64,000 bases of DNA from Luteococcus sp038433135 (GTDB taxonomy: Bacteria > Actinomycetota > Actinomycetes > Propionibacteriales > Propionibacteriaceae). The translations under genes and the position numbers were made by a program. This document shows, piece by piece, positions 45,059 to 53,701 of the stretch. How positions within the stretch are numbered: the stretch's first letter is position 1; every line of letters starts with the position of its first letter. Under the pieces are notes generated by a model. The model did no database searches. It was not told the origin of the DNA and worked only from the letters and a program-made list of their open reading frames with translations. Location: positions 1 to 64,000 of the forward strand of contig NZ_JBCDMV010000010.1 of assembly GCF_038433135.1 (NCBI RefSeq), written 5' to 3'.

Positions 45059-45907
45059 TCAGACGGCGGTGATCACATTGGCGAGCAGCAGACCGATGAT
45101 GGCCAGGCCCACCAGCACCCGGTAGATCACGAAGGAGGTGAAGGTGTTGCTGGCGACGAACTTCAGCAGCCAGGCGATGGAGGCGTAGGCCACGATGAAG
45201 CTGACGACGGTGCCGATCCCCGTGACGCCCCAACCGATGGTGGCGTCGATGTGGGAGGCCTCGCTGGCCGCCTCGTAGACACCGGCCGCGACCAGTGCCG
45301 GAATCCCAAGGAAGAAGCTCAGCTTGGTGGCGGCGACGCGATCCAGACCGCTGAACAGGCCACCGGTGATGGTCGCGCCGGAGCGGGAGACCCCGGGCAC
45401 CAGCGACAGGCACTGCACGGTGCCCAGGATGGCGCCGTCCTTCCAGGTGATGGTCTCCAGACCGCGCTTCTCGCTGGCCGACAGCTTGGCGGAGTGCCGG
45501 TCGCCGAGGTACATCGCCACCGACCAGATGATCAGGCCGGCGGCCACCACCCACATGCTGCGCAGGGCGCCGGTGATCAGGTCCTTGCCCAGCAGCGCCA
45601 CGACGGAGGTGATCACGGTGCCGACCACCACGGCCCAGCCCATGTTGTAGTCGGCATCGCGGGCGCCCTTGTTGGTCAGGCCCTTCACGAAGGCGACGCC
45701 GATCCGGACGATGTCCTCGCGGAAGTACCAGACGGCGGCCAGGATGGCGCCGATCTGGATGATCGCGGTGTAGGCGGTGATGCCGGGGTCATCGATCGGC
45801 ATCCCCATCAGCTTCTCGGTGATCGTGAGGTGTCCGGTGCTGGACACGGGCAGGAACTCGGTCACACCCTCGACAACTCCCAGGATGATCGATTCCCACC
45901 ACGTCAT
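45059..45907 (-). CDS. uppP: undecaprenyl-diphosphate phosphatase (UppP/BacA)
   Basis: 282 residues, polytopic. Both family signatures are intact: EGVTEFLPVSSTGHL near the N-terminus and PGVSRSGATI in the middle, which carry the catalytic Glu, His, Ser and Arg residues. The enzyme recycles undecaprenyl pyrophosphate for cell-wall synthesis and can give bacitracin tolerance. GAGGAG precedes the ATG, so translation uses a normal leader. Confidence 0.95.
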   Translation of the reverse strand: MTWWESIILGVVEGVTEFLPVSSTGHLTITEKLMGMPIDDPGITAYTAIIQIGAILAAVWYFREDIVRIGVAFVKGLTNKGARDADYNMGWAVVVGTVITSVVALLGKDLITGALRSMWVVAAGLIIWSVAMYLGDRHSAKLSASEKRGLETITWKDGAILGTVQCLSLVPGVSRSGATITGGLFSGLDRVAATKLSFFLGIPALVAAGVYEAASEASHIDATIGWGVTGIGTVVSFIVAYASIAWLLKFVASNTFTSFVIYRVLVGLAIIGLLLANVITAV

Positions 45908-46018
45908 GTCTGCTCCTCTTGCTTCCGGCCCCCGGCTGGGAACGTCTCACGGCTGGACTCAGGCTATGGGCGGGCTGTGAGGCGAACCGAACCACTCTCA
46001 GTGAGCACTCAGCGCCCT

Positions 46019-46109
46019 TTCCGAGAACCGACCTCCAGAATCGACCGGGCTCGATGGCCCCAGCGTGACCCCCATGGTCAGGCCAAAGTCTGGTGGTTCT
46101 TTCTCGGAA
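46019..46109 (+). repeat. 91-bp inverted-repeat element, copy 8
   Basis: 91 nt; arms TTCCGAGAACCGACCTCCAG / TCTGGTGGTTC-TTTCTCGGAA; core CCAGCGT at 42-48. Shares CAGGCCAAAGTCTGG with copy 1. Lies between the uppP start and the cobalamin riboswitch promoter. Confidence 0.88.
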
Positions 46110-46166
46110 GTGGACGATCGACCCGCCATTTCTCGAGGCCAGAATCACGAACCAGACGCCGCGGGC

Positions 46167-46172
46167 TAGGGT
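46167..46172 (+). promoter_or_regulatory. -10 box of the riboswitch transcript (TAGGGT)
   Basis: The gene-free stretch 45908-46430 holds the uppP leader, repeat copy 8, this box and the riboswitch. TAGGGT would start a plus-strand transcript near 46179, just before the aptamer. No good -35 is visible. Confidence 0.5.
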
Positions 46173-46179
46173 GTTGTCG

Positions 46180-46326
46180 CTGGTTGTCCACACCCGCGAA
46201 GGTGGCGGGTGGCGGTCACCAGTGCGTCGCTGCCAGCGAAGCCGGTGTGAACCCGGCGCTGTCCCGCAACGGTGATGCCCCGCCATCGGCCCCTGGTCGG
46301 CGGGGATGAGCCCGGTCGCCTGGCAA
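46180..46326 (+). ncRNA. cobalamin riboswitch (aptamer)
   Basis: The conserved core is unmistakable: GCCAGCGAAGCCGGTG, then GAACCCGGCGCTG, TCCCGCAACGGTGA (46262-46275) and a closing B12-box-like GAGCCCGGTCGCCTGGC (46308-46324). It would bind adenosylcobalamin and shut off the downstream gene. Oriented plus, toward the cob operon. However, the next plus-strand cob gene starts 740 nt away, and a minus-strand phosphatase gene fills most of the gap. The exact 5' end is approximate. Confidence 0.9.
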
Positions 46327-46365
46327 TGGTGCGCCTCAACTGCCCTCGGCGAAGGGCGGACGGTC

Positions 46366-46392
46366 AGTCCTTCGCCCCGATCGTGAAGGACT
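46366..46392 (+). promoter_or_regulatory. Shine-Dalgarno-sequestering hairpin (riboswitch expression platform)
   Basis: AGTCCTTC (46366-46373) pairs exactly with GAAGGACT (46385-46392), which contains GAAGGA, a ribosome site 7 nt before an ATG at 46398. This is the layout of a translation-controlling cobalamin riboswitch. Function is inferred from the complementarity and spacing. Confidence 0.6.
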
Positions 46393-46397
46393 CCGGG

Positions 46398-47066
46398 ATG
46401 CCCCTGCGCAGCTGGCCGAGGCCAATGGTCTCAGCGCGCCCCGCCCCGGGCGTGTGCCGGCACGGATCCCGGGGACCATTCCCGCAGGATCACCTCGCCA
46501 TTCCCGATGGCGCACCAGTCCACCTCGCGGTGGCCGCGACCCTCCAGCACACTCAGCAGCACCCGCAGCGTGTCGCCGTGGCTGACCAGCACCAGCGCTG
46601 GGGCGGCCGGGTATTCCTCGGCCAGCCAGCCGAGCAGGCGGCGGCAGCGGGCGTGCACCTGTTGGATCGATTCACCGCCGCCCCAGGCCACCTCGCTGAT
46701 GTCGAGGCCGGGCGGAACGGGCTCCGGGCTGAGCTCGGCGGTGAGCCGGCCTTCCAAGCTGCCCAGGCCCTGTTCTCGCAGCAGCTCGGTGTTGCGCGGG
46801 GTGACGCACAGGGCTCGGGAGATCGCCTCCGCGGTCTGCTGGGCGCGCAGCTGGTCGCTGCTGATCACCGGCGTTGCCGACGTGACCAGCGTGGATACCC
46901 GCGTGGCCGCCGCCCGGGCCTCGGCCAGCCCCTGATCGGTGAGCGGCACGTCGAGCCGCTGGCCCTGCAGCCGGCCCTCCAGATTCCAGGTGCTCTGGCC
47001 GTGACGGACCAGGATCAGGCGAGTGGCGACGGGCTGCATGCGCCCAACCTAGTGGGCGCCGCATGA
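46398..47066 (+). other. riboswitch-following open frame antisense to the phosphatase, overlapping the cobD start
   Basis: An open frame of 222 codons starts at the ATG behind the sequestered Shine-Dalgarno and ends at 47064-47066, overlapping the cobD ATG (ATGA). Its protein has no recognisable domain and mirrors the clearly real phosphatase gene on the other strand, so it may be a GC-rich shadow. Yet the start signal and the ATGA overlap would couple translation from the riboswitch to cobD. It could be a coupling leader, a remnant of an ancestral first gene, or chance. Confidence 0.3.
46431..47039 (-). CDS. histidine phosphatase, possible alpha-ribazole phosphatase (CobC type)
   Basis: 202 residues of the phosphoglycerate-mutase-like family: LVRHGQSTWN with the phospho-accepting His near residue 13, and the second His in VSHGDTLRV. 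Next to late cobalamin genes it may be the alpha-ribazole-5'-phosphate (adenosylcobalamin-phosphate) phosphatase, but the family is broad. TAGGTT (47046-47051) is 6 nt before the ATG, so it is probably leaderless. It faces away from cobD with only 23 nt between starts, and its 3' end meets the cobalamin riboswitch head-on. Confidence 0.82.
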   Translation of the reverse strand: MQPVATRLILVRHGQSTWNLEGRLQGQRLDVPLTDQGLAEARAAATRVSTLVTSATPVISSDQLRAQQTAEAISRALCVTPRNTELLREQGLGSLEGRLTAELSPEPVPPGLDISEVAWGGGESIQQVHARCRRLLGWLAEEYPAAPALVLVSHGDTLRVLLSVLEGRGHREVDWCAIGNGEVILREWSPGSVPAHARGGAR

Positions 47067-48010
47067 TCGGGGCGAGGGCGGCCGGGCTGGCCGTGGGCAC
47101 CCTGGCTGACCGGCTGGTGCCCGACCCGCAGCGGCATCATCCGGTGGCGTGGTTCGGCAGCTGGGCGACGGTCGTCGAGCGCCGCTGCTATGCGGACCAG
47201 CGGCTGGCCGGGGCAGGGCAGGTGGCCGTCTGTCTGGCGCCGCTGGCGGTGCTGGCGATCGCAGTGGAGGCGGCCGGCCGGCGGCACCCCCTGGCACAGC
47301 TGGGGCTGACCGCCCTTGCCACCTGGGCCGTCACCGGCGGCAGTTCCCTGGCGCGGGAGGGCGAGATCATGGCATCGCACCTGGCCGACGGTGATCTCCC
47401 CGCGGCCCGGGGGCGACTGGGGCATCTGTGTGGCCGGCTGCCCGACGAGCTGGACGAGCCGGAACTGGCCCGGGCCACGCTGGAATCGGTCGCCGAGAAT
47501 TCCGCCGATGCGGTGGTGGCGCCGCTCTTCTGGGGGGCGCTTGCCGGGGTGCCGGGGCTGCTGCTGCACCGCGGCATCAACACGCTGGATGCGATGATCG
47601 GGCACCACAATGCCCGTTACGAGAACTTCGGGATGGTGGCGGCGCGGCTGGACGACGCCGCCTGTTGGCTGCCCGCCCGGATCACCGGCGGCCTGGCCTG
47701 TGTTCTGGCCGGCCCCCGCCGCGGCCCGGCCTGGCGGGTGATGCGGCGTGACGCCCACGACCACCCGAGCCCCAATGGCGGCTGGTGTGAGTCCGCCTGG
47801 GCCGGCGCGTTGGGCGTTCAGCTCGGCGGGCGCAATGTCTACCCCGGCGGGCGAGTGGAGCATCGCGGGCTGCTGGGCGACGGGCCGCGCCCGCTGGCGC
47901 AGGATCTGCAGCACGCCTGTGACCTGGCCCGACGGGTGCAGTGGGCCGCGACGGGGGTTGCCGTCGGGGCATTGGGAATCGCCGCGCTGGTGAGAGGAAG
48001 GATCGGATGA
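47063..48010 (+). CDS. cobD: adenosylcobinamide-phosphate synthase (CobD/CbiB)
   Basis: 315 residues, integral membrane. GTLADRLVPDPQRHHPVAWFG at the N-terminus, VAENSADAVVAPLFWG and MIGHHNARYENFGM are signatures of the family. It amidates adenosylcobyric acid with aminopropanol (phosphate) to give the cobinamide. The ATG has no Shine-Dalgarno and only a poor -10 (TAGTGG) upstream, so it depends either on coupling to the preceding frame or on an unrecognised promoter. Its stop overlaps cobQ (ATGA). Confidence 0.93.
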   Translation: MIGARAAGLAVGTLADRLVPDPQRHHPVAWFGSWATVVERRCYADQRLAGAGQVAVCLAPLAVLAIAVEAAGRRHPLAQLGLTALATWAVTGGSSLAREGEIMASHLADGDLPAARGRLGHLCGRLPDELDEPELARATLESVAENSADAVVAPLFWGALAGVPGLLLHRGINTLDAMIGHHNARYENFGMVAARLDDAACWLPARITGGLACVLAGPRRGPAWRVMRRDAHDHPSPNGGWCESAWAGALGVQLGGRNVYPGGRVEHRGLLGDGPRPLAQDLQHACDLARRVQWAATGVAVGALGIAALVRGRIG

Positions 48011-49491
48011 CCGGGATCCTGGTGACGGGCACCTCGTCGGATGCCGGCAAGTCGCTGGTGGTGACCGGGCTGTGTCGGGTCTTCCAGCGTCGGGGAATCG
48101 ACGTCGCGCCGTTCAAGGCGCAGAACATGAGCAACAACTCCATGGTGGTGGGCGACGGGGAGATCGGGCGCGCGCAATTCCTGCAGGCCCGGGCCGCCCG
48201 GGTGGAGCCGACCACCGCGATGAATCCGGTGCTGATCAAACCGGGCACGGATCGGCGGGCGCATGTGGTGTTGCGCGGCCAGCCCAACGGCATTCTGGAG
48301 GCCGGCCAGTACGCCACCGGCCGCACCCACCTGGCCGCAGCCGCCTTCGAGGCCTACCGCGAGCTGGAGGCCGCCCATGAGCTGGTGGTCTGCGAGGGCG
48401 CCGGCTCCCCCGCCGAGATCAACCTGCGCGGCGGTGACTACGTCAACATGGGCCTGGCAAGGCAGTTCAACCTGCCGGTGGTGCTGGTCGGCGACATCGA
48501 CCGGGGCGGGGTGCTGGCCAGCATCTACGGCACCTGGGCCCTGCTGGACGAGCCGGACCGGGCCTTGCTGAAGGGCTACCTGATCAACAAGTTCCGCGGC
48601 GACCCGGAGGTGCTGGCGCCTGGCCTGACCGAGATCAGCGCGCGCACCGGCTTGCGGAACTTTGGCGTGCTGAACTGGCTGGACGGGGTCTGGCTGGACG
48701 GCGAGGATGCGCTGGCGATCGGGGCCTGGCGGCGCGCCGGATCCTCACCGGGACAGGGATCGAGGCCCTTCGAGGTGGCCGTCGTGCGCTTCCCGCGGGT
48801 GAGCAATGCCACCGACGTCGACGCCCTGGCCGCCGAGCCGGGGGTGCGGGTCAGCGTGACCGCGGATCCGCAGCTGTGCGCCCAGGCCGACCTGTTGGTG
48901 CTGCCCGGCAGCCGGGCCACCACCGATGACCTGGCCTGGCTGCGCGCGCAGGGCATTGATGCTGCCATCCGCGCCCGGCATGCCGCCGGGCGGGCGACGC
49001 TGGGCATCTGCGGCGGCTACCAGATGCTGGCGCGGACAATCGTCGACGAGGTGGAGGGCCACCAGAGCGGCCCGGTCGACGGCCTGGGGCTGCTGCCGCT
49101 GCGCGTCGACTTCCACCCCGACAAGGTGCTGGAGCGCCCCACCGGCAGCTGGCACGGGCACCGGACCACCGGCTACGAGATCCACCACGGCCGGCCCACC
49201 CCCGTCGGCACTCCCGACGAGGACTTCCTGGACGGGATGCGGGTTGGTGAGACCTGGGGCACCCACTGGCACGGCGCCTTCGAGCACGACGACTTCCGTC
49301 GGGCCTGGCTGGCCGGCGTCGCGGAGTGCCAAGGCCACCCGTGGCGGCCCGATGAAAGCGCCCCCGGCTACGACGAACGTCGCGAAGCGATGATCACCAC
49401 CCTGGCCGATGCGCTGGAGGCGCAGGTTGACGTCGAGGCGCTGTTGGCGCTGGCCACCACTCCCCAATCCCCATCAGACAAGGAGAACTGA
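48007..49491 (+). CDS. cobQ: cobyric acid synthase (CobQ/CbiP)
   Basis: 494 residues: N-terminal DTBS-like ATPase domain with TGTSSDAGKS (7-16) and the NMSNNS substrate loop, and a C-terminal triad glutamine amidotransferase with nucleophile Cys335 (GICGGYQML) and the GTHWHG histidine. It amidates four side chains of adenosylcobyrinic a,c-diamide. The start at 48007 overlaps the cobD stop. Length is normal for the family. Confidence 0.95.
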   Translation: MTGILVTGTSSDAGKSLVVTGLCRVFQRRGIDVAPFKAQNMSNNSMVVGDGEIGRAQFLQARAARVEPTTAMNPVLIKPGTDRRAHVVLRGQPNGILEAGQYATGRTHLAAAAFEAYRELEAAHELVVCEGAGSPAEINLRGGDYVNMGLARQFNLPVVLVGDIDRGGVLASIYGTWALLDEPDRALLKGYLINKFRGDPEVLAPGLTEISARTGLRNFGVLNWLDGVWLDGEDALAIGAWRRAGSSPGQGSRPFEVAVVRFPRVSNATDVDALAAEPGVRVSVTADPQLCAQADLLVLPGSRATTDDLAWLRAQGIDAAIRARHAAGRATLGICGGYQMLARTIVDEVEGHQSGPVDGLGLLPLRVDFHPDKVLERPTGSWHGHRTTGYEIHHGRPTPVGTPDEDFLDGMRVGETWGTHWHGAFEHDDFRRAWLAGVAECQGHPWRPDESAPGYDERREAMITTLADALEAQVDVEALLALATTPQSPSDKEN

Positions 49492-49492
49492 G

Positions 49493-50098
49493 ATGCAGGG
49501 CACCCCACCGGTCACCGACACCCAGCTCACCACCAAGCAGCTGCGCCACCAACCGCGGCTGATCGTCAACACCGGCGACGGCAAGGGCAAGTCCACCGCC
49601 GCCTTCGGGCTGGCGCTGCGCGGCTGGAACCAGGGCTGGAGCATCGGCGTGTACCAGTTCGTGAAATCGCCCAACTGGCGCACCGGGGAGAAGGCGGCCT
49701 TCGCCGCGCTGAACGAGGTGCACGAGCAGACCGGGCATGGCGGGCCGGTGGAATGGCATGCGATGGGCGCCGGCTGGACGTGGCTGCGCTCCACCAAGGA
49801 GGTGGACCACGTCGCGATGGCCAAGGAAGGCTGGGCGCGGATCAGCGAGCAGCTGGCCAACCAGACCCACAAGCTCTACGTGCTGGACGAGTTCAGCTAT
49901 GTGCTGGCCAATGGCTGGCTGGATGTCGACGAGGTGCTCCACACCCTGGCGAACCGGCCGGGGCAGCAGCATGTGGTGATGACCGGTCGGCGGATGCCGC
50001 AGCAGGTGATCGACGCCGCTGATCTGGTGACCGAGATGACCAAGATCAAGCACCCCTTCGACGTCGGCGCGAAGGGCCAGGCGGGCATCGAATGGTGA
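49493..50098 (+). CDS. cobO: cob(I)alamin adenosyltransferase (CobO/BtuR type)
   Basis: 201 residues with the P-loop NTGDGKGKST (26-35), the YQFVKS loop and VLDEFSYVLANGWLD, all features of the CobO/CobA family. It transfers the adenosyl group of ATP to the corrinoid cobalt. AAGGAG precedes the ATG, 1 nt after the cobQ stop. The gene ends inside the start of cobB/C. Confidence 0.94.
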   Translation: MQGTPPVTDTQLTTKQLRHQPRLIVNTGDGKGKSTAAFGLALRGWNQGWSIGVYQFVKSPNWRTGEKAAFAALNEVHEQTGHGGPVEWHAMGAGWTWLRSTKEVDHVAMAKEGWARISEQLANQTHKLYVLDEFSYVLANGWLDVDEVLHTLANRPGQQHVVMTGRRMPQQVIDAADLVTEMTKIKHPFDVGAKGQAGIEW

Positions 50099-52608
50099 CC
50101 ATCCCCCGGCTCGTCGTCGCGGCACCCTCCTCCAGCGCGGGCAAGACCACCATGGCCGTCGGGCTGATGGCGGCGCTGAGCGCGCGCGGACAGCGGGTGG
50201 CGCCGTTCAAGACCGGGCCGGACTACATCGACCCCGGCTACCACACGCTCGCGGCCGGGCGGCCGGGTCGCAATCTGGACGCGCACCTGTGCGGGCCGGA
50301 ACTGGTCGCTCCCCTGCTGGCACACGGATTCCGGGCCCCGGAGCCGGCCGACATCGCGGTGATCGAGGGTGCGATGGGGCTCTTCGACGGCAAACTGGAC
50401 ATCCCGACGATCGGCCGGGCCGGTTTCGGTTCCGCGGCGCACATCGCCAAGCTGACCGGCTCCCCGGTGCTGCTGGTGGTGGATGCCGCCAAGAGTTCCC
50501 GGACGGTGGCCGCCGTTGCGCACGGCATGGCCACTTTCGATCCCGAGCTGCGGGTGGCCGGGGTGCTGCTGAACAAGATGGGCAGTCAGCGCAATATCGA
50601 CGCCTGCACCCGGGCGATCGAGGAGCTGGGGCTGCCGGTGGTGGGCGCGGTACCGCGCAATCCGGAACTGGCGACGCCGTCGCGGCACCTGGGGCTGGTG
50701 CCGGCCGCCGAACGTGACCAGGCCCGGGCGATGGTGGCCACCGCCGGCGAACTGGTGGCCCAGCATGTTGATCTTGATCTGGTGCTGCGGCTGGCCCGCT
50801 CCGCCGATGACCTGGCGGTGACGGCCTGGGAGCCATCCACCGTGGTCACCCCGGTTTCCGGGCGGCCGCGGATCGCGCTGGCGGCCGGGCGCGCCTTCAC
50901 CTTCCGCTACCCCGAGACCACGGAGCTGCTGACTGCCGCGGGCTGCGAGGTCACCGAATTCGACCCGCTGACCGACCTCGCCCTGCCGGCCGGAACCGCC
51001 GGGCTCTACCTCGGCGGTGGCTTCCCGGAGATCTACGCGGAGGAACTGGCCGGGAACACCGCCCTGCTGGCCGAGATCCGACGCCAGATGGCCGCGGGTC
51101 TGCCCACCGTCGCCGAATGCGCCGGGCTGCTCTACCTGTGCGAATCACTGGACGACCGTCCAATGGCCGGCGCGCTGCCGCTTCGGGCCGCCATGACGCC
51201 TCGGCTCACGCTGGGCTACAAGCACTGCCGGGCAGCTGTCGACAGCCTGCTGACCAGGCGCGACGACCTCGTCGCCAGCCACGAATTCCATCGCACCGCG
51301 GTGGACCTGGCGCCGTTGGAGGGCGACGACCGCTTTGTCGTCGCCTGGGATGTGGCCGGCCGCGCCGAGGGAGTCTCCGGGGATCCGGCCGGGCTGGGCC
51401 GCCCGACCCTGCACGCCAGCTACCAGCACCTGCACTGGGCGGGGCATCCCCTTGCCGCGCAGCGTTTCGCCGAGGCCGCGGCGGCGTGGGCGGCCGCGCC
51501 CGGCGCCACGTGCCCTGAGGCCCTGCCCAACGCAACCCCGATCCCCGAGCCCGTCGAGGGGCCCCAGACACCGGACCTGACCCACCATGGTGATCGCGAT
51601 CTGGCTGCCGGGCTGGTCGATCTGGCCGTCAACGTGCACGCCGCCACCCCGCCCGACTGGCTCGCGGAGCGCCTGACCCAGCGTCGAACGGCCTGGGCGC
51701 CCTACCCCGACGCCAGCCAGGCCCGGGCCGCGCTGGCCGCCCGGCACGGCGTCGACGAGTCCATGGTGCTGCCCACCTCGGGCGCCGCGGAGGCCTTCAC
51801 CCTGATCGCGCGGGCCTTTGCACATCGCTGCAGCCTGGTGGTGCATCCGCAGTTCACCGAACCGGAGCAGGCGCTGCGGCTGGCCGGGCACCTGCCCCGC
51901 CGCCTGTTGCTGCGCCCCGAGGACGGCTTCATCCTTGACCCCGACGAAGTCGATGAGGCCGCTGATCTGGTGATCGTCGGCAACCCGACCAATCCGACGT
52001 CGGTGCTGCACCCGGCCGACGGCCTGCGTCGGCTGGCCCGCCCCGGCCGGATCCTGCTGGTGGACGAGGCCTTCATGGATGCCATCCCGGGCGAGCCGGA
52101 CAGCCTGATCGGCGCCACGATGGACGGGATCCTGGTGACCCGCTCCCTGACCAAGACCTGGAGCCTGGCCGGGATCCGGGCCGGCTATGTCGTCGGTGAC
52201 CCGCAGCTGGTCAGGCGGTTGGCCAGGCTGCAGACCCCCTGGTCGGTGTCCACCCCGGCGCTGGACGCCATGCTCGCCTGCAGCACGCCCGCAGCCCTGG
52301 CGGAGGCCGACCAGATCGCGCGGCGGATCGAACAGGACCGGGCGCTGCTGGTGCGGGCGCTGGAAGTGGCCGGGCTGCCCACCGTCGCCAATCCGCGTGC
52401 GCCCTTCGTGCTGGTGGACACCAGCCCGCTCGGCCCCGACGCCCAGCGCCCCGGCTGGGCCCGGGAAGCCCTTGCCCGGCAGGGCTTTGCGGTGCGACGC
52501 GGTGAAACCTTCCCCGGTCTGGGCCCGGCCTGGATCCGGCTGGCCGTCCGCGAGCCCGAGGTCAGCCACCGCATCGCCGAGGCACTCGCCTCCCTCAGAC
52601 AGCAGTAA
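50092..52608 (+). CDS. cobB-cobC: fused cobyrinic acid a,c-diamide synthase / threonine-phosphate decarboxylase (CobB-CobC)
   Basis: 838 residues. Residues 1 to ~470 are CobB/CbiA: P-loop SSSAGKTT (13-20), PDYIDPGYH, and a glutamine amidotransferase domain with Cys343 (AECAGLLYL). A linker (PEPVEGPQTPD) leads to a class-I/II PLP domain (~500-838) of the L-threonine-O-3-phosphate decarboxylase CobC type, with the PLP lysine Lys688 in SLTKTWSLAGIRAGY. The first half amidates the a and c side chains; the second makes (R)-1-amino-2-propanol phosphate, the CobD co-substrate. The fusion places the corrin precursor and side-chain supply in one protein. The ATG lies inside the end of cobO. Confidence 0.93.
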   Translation: MVTIPRLVVAAPSSSAGKTTMAVGLMAALSARGQRVAPFKTGPDYIDPGYHTLAAGRPGRNLDAHLCGPELVAPLLAHGFRAPEPADIAVIEGAMGLFDGKLDIPTIGRAGFGSAAHIAKLTGSPVLLVVDAAKSSRTVAAVAHGMATFDPELRVAGVLLNKMGSQRNIDACTRAIEELGLPVVGAVPRNPELATPSRHLGLVPAAERDQARAMVATAGELVAQHVDLDLVLRLARSADDLAVTAWEPSTVVTPVSGRPRIALAAGRAFTFRYPETTELLTAAGCEVTEFDPLTDLALPAGTAGLYLGGGFPEIYAEELAGNTALLAEIRRQMAAGLPTVAECAGLLYLCESLDDRPMAGALPLRAAMTPRLTLGYKHCRAAVDSLLTRRDDLVASHEFHRTAVDLAPLEGDDRFVVAWDVAGRAEGVSGDPAGLGRPTLHASYQHLHWAGHPLAAQRFAEAAAAWAAAPGATCPEALPNATPIPEPVEGPQTPDLTHHGDRDLAAGLVDLAVNVHAATPPDWLAERLTQRRTAWAPYPDASQARAALAARHGVDESMVLPTSGAAEAFTLIARAFAHRCSLVVHPQFTEPEQALRLAGHLPRRLLLRPEDGFILDPDEVDEAADLVIVGNPTNPTSVLHPADGLRRLARPGRILLVDEAFMDAIPGEPDSLIGATMDGILVTRSLTKTWSLAGIRAGYVVGDPQLVRRLARLQTPWSVSTPALDAMLACSTPAALAEADQIARRIEQDRALLVRALEVAGLPTVANPRAPFVLVDTSPLGPDAQRPGWAREALARQGFAVRRGETFPGLGPAWIRLAVREPEVSHRIAEALASLRQQ

Positions 52609-52633
52609 CCAACACACCCTGAAAGAAGTTCGC

Positions 52634-53701
52634 ATGAGCAGCACCATCGGCGACCTGGTCGCCAGCATCACCCCCGTCGACGAGGACGCCCGCGCCGCCG
52701 CCGAGGCCCGTCAGCTGACCCTCACCAAGCCGCCGGGCTCGCTGGGTGAGTTGGAGATCCTCGGCAACCAACTGGCCGCCATCGCGGGAACCTGCCCGCC
52801 GCCGGTGCCCGAACCCGCGCTGGTCTGCGTCTTTGCCGCCGACCACGGCGTGCAGGCGCAGAAGGTCTCGCCGTGGCCGCAGGAGGTCACGGTGCAGATG
52901 GCGGCCAACATCTCCCGTGGTGGCGCCGGGGTGAGTGTGATCGCCCGGGCCGCCGGCGCCGGCCTGAAGGTCTTCGACCTTGGCATGCTCTCCCCCGCCG
53001 AGGGCACCGTCGACGCGCTGATCGCCCGCGGCACCGCCGACTTCACCGCGGCGCCGGCCATGACACCCGAACAGTGCGAGCAGGGGATCCGGGTGGGCCT
53101 GGAGGCCGCCCGGCAGGCGGTTGCCGAGGGCTTCCGCGCCCTGGTCCCGGGCGAGGTCGGGATCGGCAACACCACCCCCTCGTCGGCCCTGACCAGCCTG
53201 TTCACCGGCGCGAGCGTGGCGGAGGTGACCGGCCGCGGGTCGGGCGCCGACGACGCGATGCTGGCCCGCAAGTGCGAGGTGGTCGAACAGGGCTACGCGG
53301 TGCACGGCCTCAGCCCCGAAACCGCCGCGGCGGATCCGCTGCGCGCCCTGACCTGCGTGGGCGGTTTCGAGCACGCCGCGATGGTCGGCCTGATGCTGGG
53401 CGCCGCCGAACAGCGGGTGCCGCTGGTGCTGGACGGGGCGATCGCCTGTTCCGCCGCCCTGGTCGCCGTCGCCCTGTGCCCCGCGGTGCGCGGCTACCTG
53501 ATCGCCGGCCATGCCGGGGTGGAGCCCGGCATCCAGGCCGCGCTGGGCAGCCTGGGTCTGCGGCCGGTGATCGCGCTGGATCTGCGGCTGGGTGAGGGTT
53601 CCGGCGGCGCGCTGGCGCTGCCCGTCGTCACGACCGCCGCGAAGGTGCTGCGCGAGATGGCCACCTTTGACAGCGCCGGCGTGACCGGGGAGTACGAGTG
53701 A
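52634..53701 (+). CDS. cobT: nicotinate-nucleotide:dimethylbenzimidazole phosphoribosyltransferase
   Basis: 355 residues. LTKPPGSLGELEILG near residue 30, FAADHGVQAQKVSPWP, the GEVGIGNTTPSSAL loop and the catalytic base Glu321 (LRLGEGSGGALAL) mark the CobT family. It forms alpha-ribazole phosphate from the lower-ligand base and nicotinate mononucleotide. GAAAGAAG precedes the ATG, 25 nt after the fusion gene; this is the only real gap in the operon. Confidence 0.95.
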   Translation: MSSTIGDLVASITPVDEDARAAAEARQLTLTKPPGSLGELEILGNQLAAIAGTCPPPVPEPALVCVFAADHGVQAQKVSPWPQEVTVQMAANISRGGAGVSVIARAAGAGLKVFDLGMLSPAEGTVDALIARGTADFTAAPAMTPEQCEQGIRVGLEAARQAVAEGFRALVPGEVGIGNTTPSSALTSLFTGASVAEVTGRGSGADDAMLARKCEVVEQGYAVHGLSPETAAADPLRALTCVGGFEHAAMVGLMLGAAEQRVPLVLDGAIACSAALVAVALCPAVRGYLIAGHAGVEPGIQAALGSLGLRPVIALDLRLGEGSGGALALPVVTTAAKVLREMATFDSAGVTGEYE

